This document shows, one piece after another, positions 1 to 6,266 of a DNA stretch of 18,674 nucleotides. Location of the stretch: NCBI GenBank assembly GCA_938004315.1, contig CALKWG010000446.1:1-18674 (forward strand), in the 5' to 3' direction. A model generated the notes under the pieces. It was not told where the DNA came from, did no database searches, and was given only the letters and a program-made list of their open reading frames with translations. Source of the stretch: an uncultured Spirochaetaceae bacterium. Its GTDB lineage: Bacteria; Spirochaetota; Spirochaetia; Treponematales; UBA12059. Numbering within the stretch: the stretch's first letter is position 1; every line of letters starts with the position of its first letter. The position numbers and the translations under genes are program-made.

Positions 1-173
1 GCGCCGAAGCGGGTGCTGTCCTTGCCCGGGAGGTTGAAGGCGCCCGGATGATGGACGAACTTGACGGCCGCCGCCTCGACGCCGCGACGCCGAAGCTCCA
101 TGAGCGCGGCCTCGATGAAACCGGTCTTGCCGGTGTTGGACCATCCGATGAACGAAGCGACGCGGGGCTGCAT
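1..173 (-). CDS. mobB: Molybdopterin-guanine dinucleotide biosynthesis protein B, N-terminal part (MobB)
   Basis: Partial gene: 57 codons are visible from the ATG at 173 before it runs off the left edge. The protein opens MQPRVASFIGWSNTGKTGF, which contains a P-loop (GWSNTGKT, about residues 10-17) directly after a first beta strand. It continues to a VHHPGAFNLPGKDSTRF segment that matches the MobB pattern of His-His followed by D/N-x-PGKDS-x-R. MobB is a GTP-binding accessory protein of molybdenum cofactor maturation that works with MobA in the cytoplasm. The start lies 8 bases after the stop of the Rsm22-like gene, so the two are probably co-transcribed. There is only a weak Shine-Dalgarno sequence. 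A different P-loop GTPase is possible because the C-terminal half is missing, but the PGKDS motif makes MobB the best call. Confidence 0.85.
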   Translation of the reverse strand, partial: MQPRVASFIGWSNTGKTGFIEAALMELRRRGVEAAAVKFVHHPGAFNLPGKDSTRFG

Positions 174-181
174 TGGCCCGA

Positions 182-1390
182 TCATAGCCCGGCTTCCGGC
201 CTCGGGGCAAGCGCGGGCCTAAGCCGCTCCAGGCGGGTCGCCGGGCCTACGCCCCAGCCGCCCTCCCGTCGCTCGGGCTCGACCACGCGCAGGAGCTCGT
301 AACGCCCGAGCGCGAAGAAGCCGGCGGCCTCTGCCGCCGGATCGCCGCGCTTGGCCGAGAGGGGAAAGCGCCCGGCCGGGCCGCAAAGCAGGCGGCGGAC
401 CCGGCCGGCCTTGTTGAGCATGGGCTCGGAGACGACCCTATAGGCCTCGCCCGAGGCGATCGCGCCCTCGACGGCGAGCCTAGCCTCGGGAGGGCGGAGG
501 CAGAACCAGCTCATCTTGACGAGGCCGCGGTCAAGGCCGCAGCGCGCCGCCAGCTCGAGGACGAAATCGGGCGGCTCCCAGGCCGCCTCGTCGTGGCAGC
601 TCTGTCCGGGGCCGGCTTGCAGGGCGGGGCAGGGTCCGCTCCGCGAGCATGGCGCGACGATTACCCAACCTTCGGCGACGAGTAGGTCGCGGAGCGCCAT
701 GGCCTCGCGCGCGGCGCTTAAGGTGGCCGGCTCTATCATGAGCACGGATCCGCCCGGTTCGAGGCTCGCGGCCGCGGCGCGCACGACGGCCGCCCTTCGA
801 GCGATCGCGTCCGGACCCGAGAGCTCGTTGAGCGCGTGCCCGAGCATGACGAGGTCGAAGCCCTCGCCGCCTGACCGGCCCGGCGGCAGGCTCTCCAGGT
901 CGGCCCTCTCGGTCAGAGCCGCCGCCTGGCCTAGGAGCCGCCCGGCGAGGGCGAGGGCGCGCTCCGAGCCGTCGATCAAGACGGCGGAGGCGGCGCAGCG
1001 ATCCAGGGCCGCGGCGGCCATCGGCCCGGGGCCCGAGCCGAGGTCCAGGACGCGTCGCGGCCATAAGCCGGAGAGCGCCATGGCCCGCGAAGCCTGCGCG
1101 TATGAGCTCGTCCAATAGTAGAGTAGATAGGCTCCCAAGAGCTCCGGATCGTCCATGTAAGCGGCGCCGGCCAGCTCGCGCTCGCCGGTGAGGCCGCGCT
1201 GGAGCCGGAGCAGGGCCCGGGCGACGCGGCCGAGCTCAGCCTCGCTTAAGCGCTCCCCGTCCCGCCCGGCGCTATCGGATCCGGGCGGCCGGGAAGTCGG
1301 CGAAGGCGTCGCCGCGCGATATGCCTTGATGAGGGCGCGGCGCCGTTCGACGGGGATGCCTAGGCTAATCTCGCCGCTCGTTCGATCCAT
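182..1390 (-). CDS. Rsm22-family small-subunit ribosomal methyltransferase-like protein
   Basis: This 402-residue protein has a SAM-dependent methyltransferase fold. Motif I is VLDLGSGPGP (residues 114-123), preceded by the family's YYWTSSYAQA segment (91-100), with a LVMLGHALNEL strand near 180-190 and IEPATLSAAREA near 219-230. It also carries the cysteines that mark Rsm22/METTL17 proteins: Cys248, Cys254 and Cys265 (CSRSGPCP ... SCH) and a late Cys336, the set that binds a 4Fe-4S cluster in characterised family members. The family acts in assembly of the small ribosomal subunit; true methyl transfer is unproven for many members. The gene sits between the YkgJ-like gene (33-base gap) and mobB (8-base gap), in an apparent operon. 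No clear Shine-Dalgarno sequence precedes the ATG at 1390. The family call is firm from the motifs; the substrate is not visible. Confidence 0.8.
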   Translation of the reverse strand: MDRTSGEISLGIPVERRRALIKAYRAATPSPTSRPPGSDSAGRDGERLSEAELGRVARALLRLQRGLTGERELAGAAYMDDPELLGAYLLYYWTSSYAQASRAMALSGLWPRRVLDLGSGPGPMAAAALDRCAASAVLIDGSERALALAGRLLGQAAALTERADLESLPPGRSGGEGFDLVMLGHALNELSGPDAIARRAAVVRAAAASLEPGGSVLMIEPATLSAAREAMALRDLLVAEGWVIVAPCSRSGPCPALQAGPGQSCHDEAAWEPPDFVLELAARCGLDRGLVKMSWFCLRPPEARLAVEGAIASGEAYRVVSEPMLNKAGRVRRLLCGPAGRFPLSAKRGDPAAEAAGFFALGRYELLRVVEPERREGGWGVGPATRLERLRPALAPRPEAGL

Positions 1391-1423
1391 AGGCGGAGCA
1401 TAGCAGGGCGAGGCCTCCCTCCG

Positions 1424-2104
1424 CTAGGACGCGTTCGGCACGGGCGGGGAAAGGTCGGGGCCGTCGTTCTCGGGGTCGGCGTTTGCCGAAAGGCCGACGA
1501 GGAAAAGGATCTTCGATAACGCGGCCTCGAGCCGTTCGGGCAAGGGACCCCGTTCCCCGCCGGCGGGGCAGAGCGCCGCCGCCTCGGAGCCGAAGTCGGC
1601 CATCACCGGCGCGGGGACGGCTCCGAAGGACTTGAGGCCGTCGCCGGCGGCCCGGCGCAGGCCGGGCGCGGCCGCGGCGTCGGGCATGAGGCGGCAGAGG
1701 GAGTAGCTCGGCTCGCCCCGCTTGTCCCGCACGGCGGAGAAGGCGAAGAGCCGGCAAATGAGGGGGCGGGCTTCGTAAACCGAGCAATGATAGGGCGTAT
1801 CGGGCCGGTAGAGCGGGCAGCCGAGGCGGCCGCCTGGGTAGGCGGTCGCTTCGATCCCGGTCGCGGCCAGCGCGTAGGCCCGCTCGGGCTCGGCGACGGC
1901 CAGGTAGGCCGCCAGGTATTCGGCCTCCGCCGGCAGGATGTCCGGCACGAAGCCCTCGCAGCAGCTTCCGCAGCCGAAGGGGCAGGACAGCCCCGCTGCG
2001 TCCTGGAAGCGTCGGACGGCCTCGTCGGCTCGGGCGTACAGCGCTTCCAAGGCGGCCAGGCGCTCGCGCGCCGCGCATGCGGGGAGACGTTCGGCTATGT
2101 CCAC
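1424..2104 (-). CDS. YkgJ-family cysteine-cluster protein (CxxxCxxCC)
   Basis: The protein is 226 residues from the GTG at 2104. It has the signature CPFGCGSCC (Cys41, 45, 48, 49 from this start), then GCPLY (Cys96), HCSVYEARPLICRLF (Cys107, Cys117) and a late SLCRL (Cys137). This is the conserved pattern of the YkgJ/UPF0153 zinc or iron-sulfur cluster-binding family, whose biochemical role is poorly defined. The frame is open to an ATG at 2167, but the extra 21 residues are Pro/Arg-rich, and that ATG lacks a Shine-Dalgarno sequence. The GTG has GGAG 8 bases upstream, so I prefer it. The gene lies between the vanZ-like and Rsm22-like genes on the same strand and may have its own promoter at 2179-2208. 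Because Rsm22 also carries a metal cluster, a shared metal-related role is possible but is only inference from position. Confidence 0.8.
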   Translation of the reverse strand: MDIAERLPACAARERLAALEALYARADEAVRRFQDAAGLSCPFGCGSCCEGFVPDILPAEAEYLAAYLAVAEPERAYALAATGIEATAYPGGRLGCPLYRPDTPYHCSVYEARPLICRLFAFSAVRDKRGEPSYSLCRLMPDAAAAPGLRRAAGDGLKSFGAVPAPVMADFGSEAAALCPAGGERGPLPERLEAALSKILFLVGLSANADPENDGPDLSPPVPNAS

Positions 2105-2178
2105 GGGGGTCGCTCCGCCTCGGCTGGGCCGGTATCGCCGCGGCTGTATCGCGGGCGGGGGGCACATCGGGCGCTGAG

Positions 2179-2208
2179 AATCTAGCGCCCCAAGCCTCGA
2201 TTAGTCAA
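2179..2208 (-). promoter_or_regulatory. Candidate promoter for the YkgJ-like / Rsm22 / mobB genes
   Basis: On the minus strand a TTGACT -35 box (2208-2203) and a TAGATT -10 box (2184-2179) are separated by 18 bases, inside the short AT-richer gap after the vanZ-like stop. Transcription would start near 2172, leaving about 68 bases of leader before the preferred GTG at 2104. The match is 5 of 6 and 4 of 6 to the sigma-70 consensus. This is consensus matching only. Confidence 0.35.
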
Positions 2209-2215
2209 TATATAC

Positions 2216-2680
2216 TCACCTAGCCTTGTTCTTCGAGGCGATGGGGCGGAGGCGGGGGACGAGAATCCGCCCCGCCAGGAGCCCGAAGGCCAGCCCCGCG
2301 GCATCCGCGGCGAAGTCGGCCAAGTCGGCGCCTCGCCCAGGGACGGCGGCCTGGGCCAGCTCGGTGCCCGCGGCCAGGAAGAGCCCGAACGCGGCCGCCG
2401 CCGTCGCGCCGACCCGGAACCGACCGCGCGCGGCCGCGTCGGCCTGCGCCGCCAGGCCGTAAAGCGCGAACAGGGTGAAATGGACTAGCTTATCGGCGCC
2501 GGGGAAGAGCCCCGGCCCATCGCCCTCGGGAAGCGGCATCAGGGTCAAGGCCAAGATGAGCGTCGCCGACGCGAACGACCGGAGCGGCGGCCGGGCCGCC
2601 GGCTTTTCCTCAGCTCCCACGGGGCTTCCTGCCGGGCCGCCACGGGCTCCGGGAGCCGCCGGCTTTCCCTCAGCTCCCAC
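2216..2680 (-). CDS. VanZ-like membrane protein
   Basis: This is a small membrane protein with a VanZ-like core: a first hydrophobic segment (SATLILALTLMPLP), then DKLVHFTLFALYG, a hydrophobic stretch, ELAQAAVPGRGADLADF and a final helix. The charged D-K-hydrophobic-H and E-x-x-Q / R-x-x-D-x-x-D pattern is typical of VanZ-like proteins. The family is named after a teicoplanin-resistance gene, but most chromosomal members have no known function and I assign none. Three starts are possible: TTG at 2719 (no good Shine-Dalgarno), GTG at 2680 (AAGGAAG 4 bases upstream; 154 residues; overlaps the uvrC end by 11 bases) and GTG at 2620 (AGGAAG 4 bases upstream; 134 residues). The two GTG starts are copies made by a 60-bp tandem duplication. 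I chose 2680 for its stronger Shine-Dalgarno sequence and overlap with uvrC. Confidence 0.7.
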   Translation of the reverse strand: MGAEGKPAAPGARGGPAGSPVGAEEKPAARPPLRSFASATLILALTLMPLPEGDGPGLFPGADKLVHFTLFALYGLAAQADAAARGRFRVGATAAAAFGLFLAAGTELAQAAVPGRGADLADFAADAAGLAFGLLAGRILVPRLRPIASKNKAR

Positions 2681-2699
2681 GGGGCTTCCTTCCCGGCCG
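2595..2699. repeat. 60-bp tandem duplication at the uvrC/vanZ junction
   Basis: Positions 2595-2639 recur at 2655-2699 with a period of exactly 60 bases and only a few mismatches (for example at 2606/2666 and 2631-2633/2691-2693). The right copy covers the uvrC stop codon (2670-2672) and both copies encode a GSPVGAE.KPAA peptide at the N-terminus of the vanZ-like frame. The period is a multiple of three, so the frame is kept. Confidence 0.85.
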
Positions 2700-4577
2700 C
2701 GGAGAGGCCCGCGGGGCAACGGCCGATCCGGGCGAAGGCGTATCCTCTACGCCGGCCGCGGCCGCCCGGGAGGCCGCCTCGCGTACGGCGCGGGCCGCGT
2801 CGGGCTCCAGGCCGGCGGCCTTGGCGATATAGGCGGGTTCGGCCTCCGCGACCGCGCGGAGCGAGCCGAAGGCGTCCATGATGCGCCTGGCGCGCCGCGG
2901 CCCGACGCCCTTCACGGCCTCGAGCACGGGGAAGGCCAGGGCCTTGCCGCGCAAGCGCTGGTTCATGCCGGTGGCGAAGCGGTGGGCCTCGTCGCGTAGG
3001 GCCACCACGAGCCTGAGCCCCGGCGAATCCTTGGGCAGGACGACGGGTTCGGACGCGCCGAAGGGCCAGAGCTCCTCGTTCTCCTTGGCCAGGCCGACGA
3101 CCGGCAGCTCGAGGCCCAGGGCCTCGAGGACGCCTTGGGCGGCGTTGACCTGCCCGCGCCCGCCGTCGATGAGTAGGAGGTCCGGTAGCTCGACCTCTTC
3201 GTTGGCCAGGCGCGTGAAATGCCGGGCGACCGCCTCGCGCATGGCGCCGAAGTCGTCGATGGCGCCGTCGAGGCTCCGGATCTTGAAGATGCGGTACGAT
3301 TTCTTCTCCGGGACGCCGTTACGGAAGGCGACGAGGCTGGCGACCGTGTGCTTGCCCGAGAGTTGGGCTATATCGAAGCCGTGCACCAGCTCGGGAAGGC
3401 TCTCCAGGCCCAGGGCCTTGCGGAGCTCCTCCATGGCCTCGAGGTCGCCGGTCTCGCGGCGGCGCTTGACGATGTCCTCGCGGGCATTGTGCGCGGCCAT
3501 GGCCATGGCCGCCTCGTGCCTTCGCTCGGCTGGGCTCCGTAGCTCGAATTCGACGCCCAGGCTGCGGCGGAGGTAGTCGGCCGCCAGCTCGAGCCCGGCA
3601 GGATCCTTGGCGTACAGCTCGGGCGGCGGCAGCCGGCCGGGGCCGTAATAGCCGGCCATGAATTCGGACGCGGCCTCGGCCTCCGAGGCGAAGCTGCGCT
3701 CGCGGAACAGGTCGCGCCCGACGAGCTTGCCGCCGCGGGCCTGGAAGACCACGAAGCTGATGAGGGTGCCGTCGGCGTGCCAGGCCAGGTAGTCGCGGTC
3801 GCCCTGGGCGAAATCCACGGTGCCCGTGTCGCCCTTGAAGGCCTCGATGGCGGCGACGGTGTCGCGGAGCGCGGCCGCCTTCTCGAAGGCCAGCGCCGCC
3901 GAGGCGGCCTCCATGTCAGCGCGCAGGGATTCCAGAAGCGCCTCGCTCTCGCCCGAGAGCAGGGCGGCGACGCGTTCGACCTGGAGCAGATACTCTTCGC
4001 GCGTCGTCTTGCCCGCGCAGGGGGCCGAGCAGCGCCCTATATGGTAGTACATGCAGGGCGTCTCGCGCTTACGCATGAGCTTGCAGCGCCTGAGCGGGAA
4101 AAGCCGGCGTATCAGGTCGAGGTAGCGGTCTATCACGTCGGCGCTAGGGTAGGGACCGAAGTAGCGGCTACCGTCGTCTATGATACGTCGCGTGCGGAAG
4201 ACGCGCGGGAATTCCTCGGCCGTGATCCGTATGGACGGGTAGGTCTTGCCGTCCTTCAGGTTGACGTTGTAGCGCGGCTCGTGCCGCTTGATCAGGTTGT
4301 TCTCGAGGAGCAGGGCGTCGTACTCGGTCTCGGTCAGGATCCATTCCAGGGTCCGCGCCTTGGAGACGAGGAGCCGGGTCTTCGCGTCCTTCTTTCCGGA
4401 GAAGTACGAGGCGAGCCTGGCTTTGAGCGATTTGGCCTTGCCGACGTAGAGTATGCGGCCGGCCTCGTCGCGCCAGATATAGACGCCCGGCGCCTCCGGG
4501 GCCTTTTTGGCCGTCTCGCGGGGGCCGGGAGGGGGAGCCTTCCCTTCGATGACTTCGACGCTTGGGTTATCGTCCAT
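2670..4577 (-). CDS. uvrC: Excinuclease ABC subunit C (UvrC)
   Basis: UvrC is the dual-incision nuclease of nucleotide excision repair, acting with UvrA and UvrB on damaged DNA. All domains are present in 635 residues, the usual length. The GIY-YIG nuclease is at 30-110 (GVY 31-33, YVGKAKSLKARL 44-55, catalytic Glu in LENNLIKRHEP 91-101). Four cysteines at 165, 175, 183 and 187 match the iron-sulfur site reported for UvrC. A UVR motif lies near 214-247. The RNase H-like nuclease has Asp402 (GFDIAQLSG), Asp471 (LIDGGRGQV) and His532 (DEAHRFA). Tandem helix-hairpin-helix motifs (VKGVGPRRAR) occupy about 551-600. A Pro/Arg-rich tail follows. The ATG at 4577 has no Shine-Dalgarno sequence but lies 13 bases after a good -10 box, suggesting a very short leader. 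The stop overlaps the preferred vanZ start. Confidence 0.97.
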   Translation of the reverse strand: MDDNPSVEVIEGKAPPPGPRETAKKAPEAPGVYIWRDEAGRILYVGKAKSLKARLASYFSGKKDAKTRLLVSKARTLEWILTETEYDALLLENNLIKRHEPRYNVNLKDGKTYPSIRITAEEFPRVFRTRRIIDDGSRYFGPYPSADVIDRYLDLIRRLFPLRRCKLMRKRETPCMYYHIGRCSAPCAGKTTREEYLLQVERVAALLSGESEALLESLRADMEAASAALAFEKAAALRDTVAAIEAFKGDTGTVDFAQGDRDYLAWHADGTLISFVVFQARGGKLVGRDLFRERSFASEAEAASEFMAGYYGPGRLPPPELYAKDPAGLELAADYLRRSLGVEFELRSPAERRHEAAMAMAAHNAREDIVKRRRETGDLEAMEELRKALGLESLPELVHGFDIAQLSGKHTVASLVAFRNGVPEKKSYRIFKIRSLDGAIDDFGAMREAVARHFTRLANEEVELPDLLLIDGGRGQVNAAQGVLEALGLELPVVGLAKENEELWPFGASEPVVLPKDSPGLRLVVALRDEAHRFATGMNQRLRGKALAFPVLEAVKGVGPRRARRIMDAFGSLRAVAEAEPAYIAKAAGLEPDAARAVREAASRAAAAGVEDTPSPGSAVAPRASPRPGRKPRGS

Positions 4578-4590
4578 ATCGTTCGATACT

Positions 4591-4625
4591 AAGATATAGG
4601 AAACGCGGGCGATTGTCAGTCGCCC
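4591..4625 (-). promoter_or_regulatory. uvrC promoter with an inverted repeat around the -35 box
   Basis: On the minus strand CTGACA (4619-4614) and TATCTT (4596-4591) are 17 bases apart, 5 of 6 and 4 of 6 to consensus. The predicted start near 4584 leaves only about 6-7 bases before the ATG at 4577. The -35 box lies in the 7-base spacer of a perfect inverted repeat, GGGCGA (4607-4612) and TCGCCC (4620-4625). The same spacer reads TTGTCA toward the divergent LamG/FN3 gene, but no good -10 box follows on that strand. Confidence 0.5.
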
Positions 4626-4658
4626 GGCGTCCGCGCATCCGAATCGTAAGGGGCCCCG

Positions 4659-6266
4659 ATGAGCTCGTTCTTCTTAGCCGTACTTTCGCTCCGCGCAGGA
4701 CTCTCGAGCCGCGTCGCGGCGGACCTTCGACCCGGTGTCGCCTTCGCGCTCGCCTTGGCCTGCGCCGCGGCGGCTTACGCCCAGCAGCCCGCCCTGCGGA
4801 GCTTCACCATAGACGCTTCGACGCTCTCGCCCTCCTCGCCCCATCAGTGGATCTTGGACGGGGTCATAAGCCTGCCGGGCGCGACCGGCGGTCTGGACCT
4901 GGCCCTGGATCCGGCCTACGCGCCGGCTCTGCGCGGCGGGGCCGGTAGAGAGGCGGAGGATCTCTACCTCTCCTTCGACGGAGCGGTCCCGAGCGACGCC
5001 GCCGGCCGCTGGTCGGTGACGGCCGTGGGGCCATCCGCCCCTTCGACGCCCGCCGAGGCGCGGCGCGGCTCTGGCGCCGGGGTCTTCAGGGCGCCGACCA
5101 CCAAGCTTATTCTCGAGCCGCGAGCGAGCGAGCTCATGAGACACGGCGACTTCGCCGCCGACTTCAGCATGGAATTCTGGCTCAAGCCGAGCCGCGCCGA
5201 GAATGGCGAGATTGTGCTCCTATGGAAGGCGACGCAGGAGCGCGGTCGCTCGCGCCTGGCCCAGCAGATCACGGTCCTGGTGCAGCGCTCCCGCTTGACC
5301 TTCGGCTTCTTGAACTTCTTCGCCGATCCCTCCGGCAAAGAGACGGCAATTAGCCTGCAAGCCGCCTCGCTCCTGCCCGCCGGCCGCTGGTCCCACCACG
5401 TGGTGCGCTTCGACGCGGCGACCGGCCTCCTCGAGTACCTGATGGACGGCAAGCCCGAGGCCGTGGCCTACGCGACCTCGACCGGGAGGCAAGGCGGCTC
5501 CGTCTTCCTGCCGCTCGGCGGCTCCTCAGGCCGCATGGAGCTAGCCCCTAATTATACGGGTTTCTTGGACGAGTTCCGCCTCGTGAACGCCTGGGTGGAG
5601 CGGCCGGCCTTGAGCCGCTACGATACGGGCGGCGGGACCGCGATCTCACCGATCTACGACCTAGGCTACCCCAACTCGCTCATCGCCCGCATCGACGCCC
5701 AGACGGCGGAGCCGGGCGAGGCCGCCGTGCACTGGGAATTCCGCGCCGCCGATTCGTCGGCCGGCTGGCGGGACGGGCAACCCGCCTGGCTACCCTTCGA
5801 GCCCGGCAAGCCCCTCGTCGGCCAGGACGGCAAGCCGATCCGCGCCCGTTACCTGCAGCTGCGCCTCTCCCTTTATCCCGACGCGGCCGGCGAGCGTAGC
5901 CCGCGGGTCTTCTCCGTTTCGGCGGCCTACGAGCCCGACCTGCCGCCCGCGCCTCCCTCGCGCCTGCTCCTGACGCCGGGCGACGGCAGCCTTCGGGTAG
6001 AATGGACCAGGGCCGTCGAGGCGGACGTACGGGGATATGTGCTATACTACGGTACGGCGTCGCGCGAGTACTTCGGCGCCGACGCCGCCCAGGGTCCGAG
6101 CCCTATCTGGATCCCCGGGCGCGACACGGTAAGCTATACGCTACGCGGCCTGCGTAACGGGACTTTGTATTTCGTCGCCGTGGCGGCCTACGACGGGGCT
6201 GAGCCGCCCCAAGTCGGGGAGTTCTCGGCGGAGAGCGGCGCGCGGCCCTCGAGGATATCGCCATGA
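4659..6266 (+). CDS. Exported LamG-like / fibronectin type III domain protein
   Basis: The protein has 535 residues. The N-terminus is a long signal peptide with hydrophobic core VAFALALACAAAAYAQQ, likely cut after AYA near residue 41; a relaxed lipobox ending at the Cys in LALAC cannot be excluded. Residues about 145-320 look like a concanavalin A-like/LamG beta-sandwich (FSMEFWLKPSRAENGEIVL ... GRWSHHVVRFD ... GFLDEFRLVNAWV). A middle beta-rich part (about 325-425) resembles nothing I can name. Residues 430-530 form a fibronectin type III domain (PSRLLLTPGDGSLRVEW ... VRGYVLYYGTAS ... LRNGTLYFVAVAAYD). Such proteins are usually surface or periplasmic binding proteins; the ligand is unknown. 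AAGGGG precedes the ATG by 5-6 bases. The stop overlaps the next ATG as ATGA, indicating translational coupling to the TPR gene. Confidence 0.75.
   Translation: MSSFFLAVLSLRAGLSSRVAADLRPGVAFALALACAAAAYAQQPALRSFTIDASTLSPSSPHQWILDGVISLPGATGGLDLALDPAYAPALRGGAGREAEDLYLSFDGAVPSDAAGRWSVTAVGPSAPSTPAEARRGSGAGVFRAPTTKLILEPRASELMRHGDFAADFSMEFWLKPSRAENGEIVLLWKATQERGRSRLAQQITVLVQRSRLTFGFLNFFADPSGKETAISLQAASLLPAGRWSHHVVRFDAATGLLEYLMDGKPEAVAYATSTGRQGGSVFLPLGGSSGRMELAPNYTGFLDEFRLVNAWVERPALSRYDTGGGTAISPIYDLGYPNSLIARIDAQTAEPGEAAVHWEFRAADSSAGWRDGQPAWLPFEPGKPLVGQDGKPIRARYLQLRLSLYPDAAGERSPRVFSVSAAYEPDLPPAPPSRLLLTPGDGSLRVEWTRAVEADVRGYVLYYGTASREYFGADAAQGPSPIWIPGRDTVSYTLRGLRNGTLYFVAVAAYDGAEPPQVGEFSAESGARPSRISP

Noticed and set aside
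3777..4592. Open frame of 271 codons on the plus strand opposite uvrC
   Set aside because: It lies entirely antisense to uvrC domains with clear motifs, has no ribosome-binding site, and its composition is a high-GC mirror of the true gene.
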